Assembly: GCF_038003525.1 (NCBI RefSeq)
Contig: NZ_JBBOPI010000002.1
Coordinates: forward strand, 124,001 to 188,000
Source of the DNA: Solibacillus sp. FSL H8-0538
Lineage (GTDB): Bacteria; Bacillota; Bacilli; Bacillales_A; Planococcaceae
Reading direction: 5' to 3'
DNA: 64,000 bases
Shown here: piece after piece, positions 53,690-61,463 of the stretch
Numbering within the stretch: position 1 is the stretch's first letter
Layout of the letters: each line of letters starts with the position of its first letter
Made by a program: the position numbers and the translations under genes
Notes under the pieces: generated by a model
Told to the model about the DNA's origin: nothing
The model's database searches: none
The model's input: the letters and a program-made list of their open reading frames with translations, nothing else

Positions 53690-54622
53690 CTATCTAACCA
53701 GACGTTCATGATATTCATGCAGTGCCTGAGTCAATTGCTCTGAGAAATGCTCCTCGATATAGGCAGCAATGTACTGTTTCTTTTCGATTTCAATACGCGC
53801 AGAATTGAAAAGTTTTCCGAAGAGTTGCCATCCTTTTGTTGCTGCGTATTGCGTTAGGGCTTCATTTTCAAGGCGGTTTAAGACACTTTGCTCAATGTGT
53901 TTTTCTCTGATTTTGATGGCGATGTCCGCATTATTTGATATGAGGATTTCCTCTACTTTTTCGGCTAGTTCCTGATTTTTCTGTTCCAATTGTTCCGTTA
54001 TCGATTGAAGCTTTTCAATTTCTTGCGAAGATTCGGAAGGAAGTGCTTTGATTTTTTGTTGGAGAAAGTCCTCGTTTAAAGTGAGCTTCATTTCCTCGGT
54101 TTCTTCATCTTGATCCATTTGAAATAAACCAGTGTGCATGATTTGTGCGAGCGCTTGGCTTAGGGTATCTAAACGTTTGTCATAAGTCGTGTCGGGTAAG
54201 TTTTCTTGAGCCGGTACTTGTTTGATGATATGACCATCTTCATTAATCCGTAAAAGTTGTTTTAATCCTTTCACACGATACTCATCTTTTAATAGCAGAA
54301 GCATGCGTAGCTTCAAAATCGCTTTGAAGTCTAAGCGAATAACGGTTGCTATTGTTGGATTTGATGCTTGTCCATCGAATAGGTATTCTTCAAATGGTTT
54401 AATGTAGTAACGTCGGTAACGTTAAACCAGCTTGCGACTTCGGGTGTTGAGTAGTACTACTTCTCAATCAACTCATCTAAATACGCCTCTGATAAAAAAT
54501 GCTGCTCTGCTGGTGTTGCCTGGATTACTTGATATAATGGATCATTCGCGAGTACCTCTTGTATACGCTTCTCTATTGAAATCGTTTGTAAGCCCGTAAT
54601 CAAATAACGCATATATATGACT
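53690..54622 (-). pseudogene. MerR-like/coiled-coil DNA-binding protein, copy B
   Basis: From ATG 54622 the frame reads MRYLITGLQTISIEKRIQEV, LANDPLYQVIQATPAEQHFL, then DELIEK and a TAG at about 54455. It continues YYSTPEVASWFNVTD, a MerR-like helix-turn-helix, then shifts frame to YYIKPFEEYLFDGQASNPTI. From 54316 it is open to the end: LKLRMLLLLKDEYRVKGLKQ, a long coiled coil (EKLQSITEQLEQKNQELAEK) and a helical C-terminus. The intact protein would have about 310 residues. Phage- or plasmid-type DNA binding is inferred. Fragments of the same gene lie at 17181, 49600 and 61240. Confidence 0.75.
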
Positions 54623-54669
54623 GGCACCTCCCGGTACGATAGATATATCAAATAAGGGAGGTGTTTTCT

Positions 54670-54864
54670 ATGCCAACAACTAAACTAACAATTGTCCCCG
54701 TGACGCTAGCCCCTATCATTGACGAATCTTCATTTACAAATTCACCGCAATTCCATTCTGATCCAAGTTGCGTAATTAAAACAGCTACCGCAGAAATCTC
54801 TTTCTTTAATGGCGTAGATGAGCACATCATCCAAACGATCATGAAGGAGCTGAATAATCAATGA
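54670..54864 (+). pseudogene. IS66 remnant: TnpA-type gene and start of tnpB
   Basis: GGGAGG precedes ATG 54670 (MPTTKLTIVPVTLAPIIDES). The end TAEISFFNGVDEHIIQTIMK then ELNNQ matches the C-terminus of IS66 TnpA proteins of Firmicutes. The stop overlaps an ATG starting MKHDFTSVQNIEL, the usual TnpB N-terminus, which breaks off at about 54900. It is a different IS66 lineage from the element at 40.4 kb. Confidence 0.6.
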
Positions 54865-54932
54865 AGCATGATTTTACGAGCGTACAAAACATTGAACTGA
54901 TATAACAGTGTTTTGAGCTTTTTTGTGTTTAA

Positions 54933-54955
54933 CCAAACTTTGATTTGGGAACGTT
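54933..54955. repeat. CCAAACTTTGATTTGGGAACGTT repeat member
   Basis: The first 20 bases, CCAAACTTTGATTTGGGAAC, equal those at 45188. Looser members are at 56165-56188 and 56797-56827. Confidence 0.55.
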
Positions 54956-55086
54956 ATTTAGGTTTATTTTGTATACTTTATAAATCCTTGTTGAACTAAA
55001 GCACCCGTTAGTTTAAGTACATTTCTTCACAAACTAAAAAAATAGAAAGTAACAAAGAATCGTACTTTCATTTATATTAACATTAC

Positions 55087-55524
55087 TTATTTGATTTCCT
55101 CAGCCAACTCCAAAATAATTCCCTCTGGACCACGAACGTAGCATAATTTATAACTTTCTTCATATTGCTGTATCTCACTAAAGATTTCCGTACCCTTCTT
55201 TTTCAATTTGGCAACAACAGCTTCAATATCTTCAACAGTAAATGCAATATGTCGGATACCCAGTGTATTTGCAAAGGTTTGCTGAATATCTTTTTCATCT
55301 GACGGCGAATAAAATTTGATTAGCTCTATCCATGTCTGACCGTCTGGCATTCCCAATCCTACACACGCTACTTTAACGTCATTAAGCCCAACTGCATATC
55401 CCATCAACTCTCCTTCCATTTCCCATTCTCCTTTCACCTCAAGTCCAAAATCGAGAAAAAACTCTTTAGCGGCAGAGAGATCATTTACGATTACACCCAC
55501 ATGATCTATTCTTTGGATCTTCAA
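55087..55524 (-). CDS. VOC (glyoxalase/methylmalonyl-CoA epimerase-like) protein
   Basis: 145 residues with two paired beta-alpha-beta modules: RIDHVGVIVNDLSAAKEFFL and IRHIAFTVEDIEAVVAKLKK. Candidate metal ligands are His in IDHVG, His in IRHIAF and Glu in GIILELAEE. The start codon is TTG at 55524, 7 bases after AGGAGGT; the nearby ATG is in another frame. VOC enzymes range from lyases to antibiotic-resistance proteins, so no substrate is assigned. It is a single gene. Confidence 0.87.
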   Translation of the reverse strand: MKIQRIDHVGVIVNDLSAAKEFFLDFGLEVKGEWEMEGELMGYAVGLNDVKVACVGLGMPDGQTWIELIKFYSPSDEKDIQQTFANTLGIRHIAFTVEDIEAVVAKLKKKGTEIFSEIQQYEESYKLCYVRGPEGIILELAEEIK

Positions 55525-55735
55525 ATTTCATACCTCCTATGTTCCTGTTATTTTGCAATATCCTATATTCTTGATAAGTTTGTTTGTAATTCTAATTCGC
55601 TAAAAAACAGAAAATATCCTTGTTCAACAAACTAGCTCGATTGTTGAACACAAGTTAAACAACACTGTTCAACTAACCTGCCCCGTTAGTTGAAGAAAAA
55701 AATGTGCCCAAAGCGAGATTTGGGGACATGTTCCT
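55525..55735. repeat. Two tandem palindrome-family units
   Basis: TTGTTCAACAAACTAGCTCG, ATTGTTGAACACAAG (55619-55650) and GTTCAACTAACCTGCCCCGT, TAGTTGAAG (55666-55695). The pair and its spacer resemble the double unit at 11301-11360. Confidence 0.55.
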
Positions 55736-56074
55736 TTAATTAAACCCACCAATCAAATCAATAAATTTTCCAGTATGGGCGTCCATTACAATAGTTGATT
55801 CAATTTCTGAAGACTTTATTGTAACTTCCCACTGCATTCTATTCGTTATTTCATTCCAAAGCCCATACTGTTGCTCCAGATATACACTAATATTTTCATC
55901 TGTAAGTTCCTCTAAACTATTAAAAGAGATTGAATTTGCCCATTCTTCTGGAGGATTCAGCAAATATTTTTCGGCGTTATTTAGTGCTACGTCTGTGCTA
56001 ATAACAGGCGACTTATAAAAGTATAAAAAACATATCATTAGAGCAGCGACTAAAATGATTAATATTTTCTTCAA
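55736..56074 (-). CDS. Small membrane-anchored protein (PepSY-like domain possible)
   Basis: 112 residues from TTG 56074 behind AAGGTGG. One N-terminal membrane helix (KILIILVAALMICFLYFYKS) is followed by an extracytoplasmic part ending WEVTIKSSEIESTIVMDAHT, then GKFIDLIGG. That ending resembles the last strand pair of a PepSY domain (VxxDAxTGxxL). Function unknown. Confidence 0.65.
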   Translation of the reverse strand: MKKILIILVAALMICFLYFYKSPVISTDVALNNAEKYLLNPPEEWANSISFNSLEELTDENISVYLEQQYGLWNEITNRMQWEVTIKSSEIESTIVMDAHTGKFIDLIGGFN

Positions 56075-56225
56075 ATGTGTACCACCTTACATAAAGTTAT
56101 TTCTTTATTAATTCTGTAGCGTGGTTTAAGATCCTGCCTTATTACTATACAGGTAAGAATCGTTTCCAAATCGGTGTTTGGGAAGGTTTGAAATGCATTG
56201 TCTTATTCTCATTAATCTTATTTAA

Positions 56226-56666
56226 TTATGATTCTCTTTTTAGCTTTTCGATTGGTGTAAATACGACGTTAATCCCTAATTGTTCTGAATCATTTTCTAA
56301 TTCTTTTAGCGTCAGTGGACCTTTTACTTCATTTTCATCTATTTCGATGACCCAATAAGAATAATCATCATCGGTAGGATTTTGTGGAGGTTCTTCAACA
56401 CCTCGTTCGTTTGTCTTTAAGTGCAATTGTTTTGCGATAATATACTGTTTATCCCACCATACAGCAGTCACTTCAGCTGGTACATATAAATGGTTGAATA
56501 TATTTTCCTTGCTATCATTTACTGCTTCTTCTCCGTAAATTTGAATTTGATGAGCCGAAAGTCTATCAATTCGATAACCATTATCCAATGAAATTGTATA
56601 ATCTGCTAATCCTGCACATCCTGATAAAATAAAACAGGATACTATCAGTAAAATTAAATGTTTCAA
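56226..56666 (-). CDS. Small lipoprotein of unknown function
   Basis: 146 residues from TTG 56666 behind GGAGGG. Lipoprotein signal MKHLILLIVSCFILSGCAG with lipobox LSGC. The mature part reads YTISLDNGYRIDRLSAHQIQ, AVWWDKQYIIAKQLHLK and YSYWVIEIDENEVKGPLTLK, a pattern seen in DUF3997-type Bacillus lipoproteins. Anchored outside the membrane. Function unknown. Confidence 0.78.
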   Translation of the reverse strand: MKHLILLIVSCFILSGCAGLADYTISLDNGYRIDRLSAHQIQIYGEEAVNDSKENIFNHLYVPAEVTAVWWDKQYIIAKQLHLKTNERGVEEPPQNPTDDDYSYWVIEIDENEVKGPLTLKELENDSEQLGINVVFTPIEKLKRES

Positions 56667-57380
56667 CGGTGTCCCTCCAGTAAAAGCGTTAATTAATAGC
56701 CCTTTATTTTAATACGCTTCCAATGGAAATAAGTTCCTTTTGTTTACGAGAGGGAATGAAAAATATTAGATTAACAAGTTTTTATTATGGCTGAAAAGCT
56801 CCCAAACCCTCGTTTGGGGAAGTTTTTTGCGTCTTAACGTTGTAAATCCGCATAAATCTGACATTAGTGAAAGCAGCTTTAAAAAGGAAAAAAGGAGGCG
56901 TCAGTTTGACGTCTCCTTTCTCACTTATTAAGTCGCTTTTTTGAATCGCTTTTTAAATCACTTGCTTCAACTAAAAGAAAGCAAACAAATAGGTTCCTTG
57001 TGTCATTTTCGCCTTCTATCCTATTCTCCCCTTTTCGAAAATCTAGCCAACTCAATCATGTTAATGAATGAAATGATAAAAAGTAATATTTCAATCTACC
57101 TTTAGAATTATTAAATGATCCTAGAATAAATTTTGAAAATGAAGTAGCACCAGCTATTATACGTGCTACTCCCATATTAGCAGAGCTGATTATTAGATGG
57201 AGAATTGGATTTAAAAGGCGCATTTAGCAGATTTTGAAATGGCTTTCGGTGGTTGAATCGATAAACCTACTTTTTGTAAATTCTTTCACCATTTATGTAA
57301 GAAAATAACGGTATAATTGTATCGATCAACATGGGTATATAGAGGCGTAAAAAACGTAATAGTAAAAAGGAGATCTAGTT
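56667..57380. other. Intergenic region with remnant
   Basis: A hairpin AAAAGCTCCCAAAC...GTTTGGGGAAGTTTTTT (56797-56830) and a terminator-like AAAGGAGGCGTC...GACGTCTCCTTT (56890-56920) are present. A plus-strand coding remnant at 57106-57224 reads LLNDPRINFENEVAPAIIRA, TPILAELIIRWRIG and stops after FKRRI; family not recognised. Confidence 0.5.
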
Positions 57381-57854
57381 ATGGCTATCTTAAAAGAGTA
57401 CTTTGGTCATTCTGGTTGTGAAGTCGAAATAAATTTAACATTAGTTAATAATTCGAGTGTGAAATTTAATATTTATTTCCGGTCCGGCAAAAGTTTTCCT
57501 GATGTTCATTCAGAAATTCTTTGTATGAAATGCGATTTTTTAAAACTGGTAGATGATTTGAAACAAATTGATATTATGCATCTAAGTATGTTAGAACCTC
57601 ATGATCCAGGATTGTGTATTTATCATATTCCTCAATTTGGTACTTATTATTACCCTGGATATGGTGTTCATCAATTACCTGAACATGAAAGAGAAGAAAG
57701 AGAACTTTACTATAAATTAATTTTTGTGTTAGATGCAGGTGAGAGAAATAATAAAAGTGCAACAGAATCTGGTCCCGCATTATGTCTAATCGTAAAAATG
57801 GAACAAATTAATGAATTCGTAAACAGTTTAAAGTCTGAGGTAAATAGTTTTTGA
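57381..57854 (+). CDS. Conserved hypothetical protein
   Basis: 157 residues, no signal or membrane segment: EYFGHSGCEVEINLTLVNNS, SEILCMKCDFLKLVDDLKQI, IMHLSMLEPHDPGLCIYHIP, QFGTYYYPGYGVHQLPEHER. The central HDPG...Tyr-rich stretch is distinctive. AAAAGGAG precedes the ATG. A decayed second copy at 13579-13685 shows that it belongs to a family duplicated in this genome. Function unknown. Confidence 0.72.
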   Translation: MAILKEYFGHSGCEVEINLTLVNNSSVKFNIYFRSGKSFPDVHSEILCMKCDFLKLVDDLKQIDIMHLSMLEPHDPGLCIYHIPQFGTYYYPGYGVHQLPEHEREERELYYKLIFVLDAGERNNKSATESGPALCLIVKMEQINEFVNSLKSEVNSF

Positions 57855-57927
57855 CAAGCGTCGCACTAAAAAGGCCAATCATCTCTTGTTATATTTAAAC
57901 AAAGGCTAACACAAAAAACATACATAC

Positions 57928-58011
57928 TAGTTATTTGAGGTGGGAAAGGTTCCCCACGCGCTCCCTATACTGTAGGTACCAAAGATCAAGATTCCCACCC
58001 TGCTAATAACT
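57928..58011. repeat. Imperfect 84-bp palindrome
   Basis: AGTTATT and GGTGGGAA on the left mirror TTCCCACC (57992-57999) and AATAACT (58004-58010) on the right. It lies between convergent genes, so it may serve as a terminator or be a repeat. Confidence 0.4.
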
Positions 58012-58032
58012 GTTAATCAACGAACCCCCACT

Positions 58033-58617
58033 TTACTTTTGAAGTTGTGAGTCTTTTTCTTGTCTTAAATCAAATTCTTGCTCTAATAAGGAATACATAA
58101 ATAAATTATCAAATTTCCCATTTGTGTATTCATAGTTTCTCAAAAGTCCTTCTCTTACAAATCCCTGTCTTTCGAACAACTTTTGTGACGATAGATTTAG
58201 TGGTTCAATTAATGCTTCAATCCTTTGTAAGTTCATTTTTTCAAAGCCATATGTAACCACCGCTTCAATAGCCTCACTTGCTATCCCTTTTCCCCAATAG
58301 TCTTTGCTTAGTTCAATGCCAATTTCTGAACGAAAATGCTTTGAAGCCATATTGAGGAACCCGCAACTCCCGATCATCTCGCCCTGCTGCTTTAACGTAA
58401 TTCCCCACCTGATGCCCGTTTTCTTTTCAACTATTGATTCATACCATGAAATTTCATCTAACGCCTCATTCACTGTTTTAAATGGCGCTAGACCAATGTG
58501 TTTCGTTACTTCTTCCTGAGATAAATACGTCAACATACTTTTGGCATCCTCTTTCGTCACCTGTCTTAAAACCAATCGTTCTGTTTCAAGAATCGGAAAT
58601 GAATTGACTTCTATCAC
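58033..58617 (-). CDS. GNAT acetyltransferase, RimJ/RimL type
   Basis: 194 residues from GTG 58617 behind AAAGGAGAG. It begins FPILETERLVLRQVTKEDAK (hallmark of the RimJ/RimL branch). Motif A lies in EIGIELSKDYWGKGIASEAI, and MNLQRIEALIEPLNLSSQKL, FERQGFVREGLLRNYEY follows. It likely acetylates a protein N-terminus or small amine. It stands alone. Confidence 0.92.
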   Translation of the reverse strand: MIEVNSFPILETERLVLRQVTKEDAKSMLTYLSQEEVTKHIGLAPFKTVNEALDEISWYESIVEKKTGIRWGITLKQQGEMIGSCGFLNMASKHFRSEIGIELSKDYWGKGIASEAIEAVVTYGFEKMNLQRIEALIEPLNLSSQKLFERQGFVREGLLRNYEYTNGKFDNLFMYSLLEQEFDLRQEKDSQLQK

Positions 58618-58765
58618 AATTTATCTCTCCTTTTTATTTTATGCGATTTTTAACTTTGAAAAATGAACCATTGATTTAGTAGCGGTGTTCGAGTATTTTA
58701 GGCCCTTTACTATAATCAGTACGTGATAAAATGATCTCCAAAAATAAATCAAGCGGAATTGTAAA

Positions 58766-58864
58766 ATCACCAAATCGATGATACGACATATCCAAAAATA
58801 TGTGCAAAATACATAAGATATCGCTTGCTGACGCTTATTACCGAATAAGTCGTATAGCGATTTG
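58766..58864. repeat. ATACGAC palindromic element, copy 3
   Basis: AAATCG-ATG-ATACGAC at the left (58772-58787) mirrors GTCGTAT-AG-CGATTT at the right (58849-58863). It aligns with 14203-14301 over its whole length. Confidence 0.55.
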
Positions 58865-58947
58865 CTCGATCTTGCACATCCTGCATAAAAAAATGCAGCG
58901 ATATAAAACGAAACGCCGACAGATTCGAACGATTAAGAATTTATAAC

Positions 58948-59030
58948 ATTAGAAAGACACAACTCGCCCAAAACAGGGCGAGTTGATGTCCTTACTTATG
59001 TGGTTAAGAAAGTTATACTTTTTTAACCAC
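58948..59030. repeat. 83-nt two-hairpin element, copy 2
   Basis: First hairpin GACA-CAACTCGCCC / GGGCGAGTTG-A-TGTC, second GTGGTTAAGAAAG / CTTTTTTAACCAC with loop TTATA. Same length and joint sequences as 16194-16276, with compensatory changes in both stems. Confidence 0.75.
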
Positions 59031-59815
59031 TGAAAAAAGAATGCGTCTCGTCGCAACAACCGATTTCGGTATTGAGCCTCATAGTAAAAAAAGACTTATC
59101 TCGATTCATTTAATGGCTCCCATTAGAGTACGCTTCGCTAAAATTAGTAGAAATGATGAACTTGTCAATCCAAGTATTGATTTACATAAAATCGAAGAAA
59201 AAGTCCAAGCACTACAGCATTCAAAAACGAAATACTTCGCTGTTGTGCAGAAAACTTTTCTATTCTTCGCAACTTTAGATGGAAAACCGTTATAGACCGC
59301 TCTCTAAATGGACATTTCCCGTGCAATAAACCGCTTGCGCTCCAACTAATATGACTAACTAAAGAAACAAAATAATGTGGTATAAATTCCCTTTTTGATT
59401 GTTTATTTTATTATACACGTGAACAATTAGCAAATTGCACAATAGATTGATCGCAACAGCCGATATTGTTTCTACAGGCTGAAATGGAATATAATAGAAA
59501 AGAAACGGCATGCTTTAGGCGTTTTCATAGGTCTAGGATGATGCCATTTACATGGGAGAACAAAGAGGAAAGGCGTACTAAGGGGAATTATGCGTATTAG
59601 GTAACCAGGTAACATTGAAATCGAGTTGTCGGGGATGGTGCTGGGACGGTCGTTGTAATGGCCGAAAGATGAAAATAGAGATTTTATTACATTGAAACTT
59701 TTTATGCTAGGCATCAGCAAATATAATTATTTCCATATTATTCTTGTATTCTTTTAAGTTTATATTGCATAATATATTCATGTATTAGAGATTTATAAGG
59801 AGAGGGGTCAAACCA

Positions 59816-60940
59816 TTGAAGACAGTTCGTATTTTATTAGTTTTACTTGTTACTTTTGGTCTTTTTTCTATAACACCTGCTTTTGCAGCAGAAAAAACCA
59901 TTGATCAATATTACATAGATGATGTAGATTATGGGCATGGGGCATATGAACAATTAGAACGCTTCTTGTATGCAGATATCATAGATGGATATGAAGAAAC
60001 AGAGGTTTATGAAGAAGATGGAGAAGAATATGAATATACATCTATTCTTTTAAAACCAGAAAATAATATTACCCGTGCACAATTCACAAAAATTTTGGTG
60101 AATGCTATGAATTTAACAAGTGGTGAGATCAAAAAATCGTTCCCTGATGTAAATTCTTCAGCTTGGTATTATAACTATGTCCAAATTGCTAGTAGCAGAG
60201 AGATTATTACTGGAAAAGAAGATGGAACCTTTAAACCAAATGATAAGATTACACGTGCTCAAATGGCTACTATGATTTATCGTGCATTTAATGAGACGGT
60301 GGATTTTTCAACGACAGGAAAAACTTTCAAAGATGTAACTCAAAATAGCTACGCTTATGAAGCAGTTGTAAAAACAGCAGGTGTCGGAATCGTAAATGGT
60401 TATGGAGACGAGTTCAAACCGAATAATTCCGCTAAACGTTCCCATGCCGTATTGATGATTGACCGTGCATTACATCTAGAATCTGGAACAGCTGAAGACG
60501 AACTTTCAGTGATTCAAACTGTAAATCGTAACGTCACAGAAGAGTTGTCACTATACTCTGAACAACAAAATCTTGAAGCGTTGGAAGCTCTTTATCGCGA
60601 AACAACAACGGGTTATTATCTAGCTTATTCACTTGATAACCAGAGTCTACTAGATGACCCTGAATATTCATTTGGTTCCACTACAATCGAACAAGTGGGT
60701 GAGCATTCAAGCAGAATTATTTCATTAAATAAGCGTTTTGCAGAAGTTAAAGTAGACAATCTAAAGGTTCATGTTTCCTTTAGTGAACCAGACATGGACA
60801 TGAAATTTGAAGTGACAGTGGATATATCAGGAACTGCATATTTAAAGAAAACAGACGGCGGAACTTGGAAAATTTATAACATTGTCCATGATGAAGAGGA
60901 CTATGAAGATACGCTAACTGCAGCTATGGCTGGTAATTAA
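59816..60940 (+). CDS. SLH-domain surface protein
   Basis: 374 residues from TTG 59816, placed after AAGGAGAGGGG. Signal peptide (about 1-25, ending PAFAAE), then three SLH-like repeats (30-215: LLKPENNITRAQFTKILVNA, GKEDGTFKPNDKITRAQMAT, GYGDEFKPNNSAKRSHAVLM) and a C-terminal domain of about 150 residues (LSLYSEQQNLEALEALYRET, MKFEVTVDISGTAYLKKTDG, GTWKIYNIVHDEED). That domain resembles a nuclear-transport-factor-2-like or lumazine-binding fold by its ending. It is bound to the cell wall through SLH. It stands alone with its own terminator. Confidence 0.9.
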   Translation: MKTVRILLVLLVTFGLFSITPAFAAEKTIDQYYIDDVDYGHGAYEQLERFLYADIIDGYEETEVYEEDGEEYEYTSILLKPENNITRAQFTKILVNAMNLTSGEIKKSFPDVNSSAWYYNYVQIASSREIITGKEDGTFKPNDKITRAQMATMIYRAFNETVDFSTTGKTFKDVTQNSYAYEAVVKTAGVGIVNGYGDEFKPNNSAKRSHAVLMIDRALHLESGTAEDELSVIQTVNRNVTEELSLYSEQQNLEALEALYRETTTGYYLAYSLDNQSLLDDPEYSFGSTTIEQVGEHSSRIISLNKRFAEVKVDNLKVHVSFSEPDMDMKFEVTVDISGTAYLKKTDGGTWKIYNIVHDEEDYEDTLTAAMAGN

Positions 60941-60944
60941 CCTT

Positions 60945-60989
60945 AAAAAGATTCCCAACTCTACTTTAAAGAGGAGGGAATCTTTTTTT
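60945..60989 (+). terminator. Terminator of SLH protein gene
   Basis: AAAGATTCCC / GGGAATCTTT stem followed by seven T, 7 bases after the stop codon. Confidence 0.82.
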
Positions 60990-61028
60990 CTAAATTTAGA
61001 TATAAAAACGAATGGAACAAAATAGATA

Positions 61029-61092
61029 TGAACTGAACCCCGAGTAAGTCCATTTTTTTTAAAGTGTCCACTATTCGGGGTTCAGCTCAGAG
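61029..61092. repeat. IS3-like end pair or palindrome
   Basis: TGAACTGAACCCCGAGTA and, inverted, TGAGCTGAACCCCGAATA face each other across about 25 bases. It may be two ends of a deleted IS3-type element or a plain hairpin. Confidence 0.4.
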
Positions 61093-61184
61093 TTGCTTTT
61101 TTTTCTCCTCTTTTTCAAGAAAACTAGCATAAAACCGCCCACAATAGGAAAGAAAAAAATAGAGAAGAAATTTTGAGCGTAGCA

Positions 61185-61350
61185 TAGAGTAGAAAAGAAT
61201 AGAAAAAATTGGCGCAGAATAGGCGAGGGTAGGGTATAGAACAGACGATTTCAATAGAGGAGCGTATACAAGAGGTACTTGCGAAGGATCCCTTATTTCA
61301 AGTCATTCAGGAAACAACAGCTGAGCAGCATAGGACTAATAACAGATGAC
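61185..61350 (+). pseudogene. AGAATAGAAA array and N-terminal fragment of the MerR-like gene
   Basis: The array (61185-61208) runs into ATTGGCGCAGAATAGG, then the frame EQTISIEERIQEVLAKDPLF, QVIQETTAEQH, which matches TISIEKRIQEVLANDPLYQV of copy B near 54.6 kb before diverging. The array is thus part of the 5' region of that gene family. Confidence 0.65.
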
Positions 61351-61413
61351 GGCTATTGTACACAGCCAAGAGCATATTGTGCATATTGGCAAACTTATTC
61401 CTACAAAGGTAAC

Positions 61414-61450
61414 CTAAAAAACACGCGATGAGCAATAGTCGATCGCGTGC
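61414..61450 (-). terminator. Terminator of the ferredoxin reductase-aldehyde dehydrogenase operon
   Basis: CACGCGAT / ATCGCGTG stem with TTTTTT on the minus strand, 14 bases after the aldehyde dehydrogenase stop. Confidence 0.82.
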
Positions 61451-61463
61451 TACTGATTACTAG

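Larger units (their letters stand above)
58618..59815. other. Intergenic region with two structured repeats
   Basis: Contains the ATACGAC palindromic element (58766-58864) and the 83-nt two-hairpin element (58948-59030). A frame of 84 codons at 59041 has no ribosome site and is not called. A single AGAATAGAAAAG unit lies on the minus strand at 59251-59270. The region 59300-59815 has no gene; AAGGAGAGGGG at 59798-59808 belongs to the SLH gene. Confidence 0.5.

Noticed and set aside
59041-59295. 84-codon open frame
   Set aside because: No ribosome site, it starts at the edge of the two-hairpin repeat, contains an AGAATAGAAAAG unit in reverse, and shows no recognisable domain.
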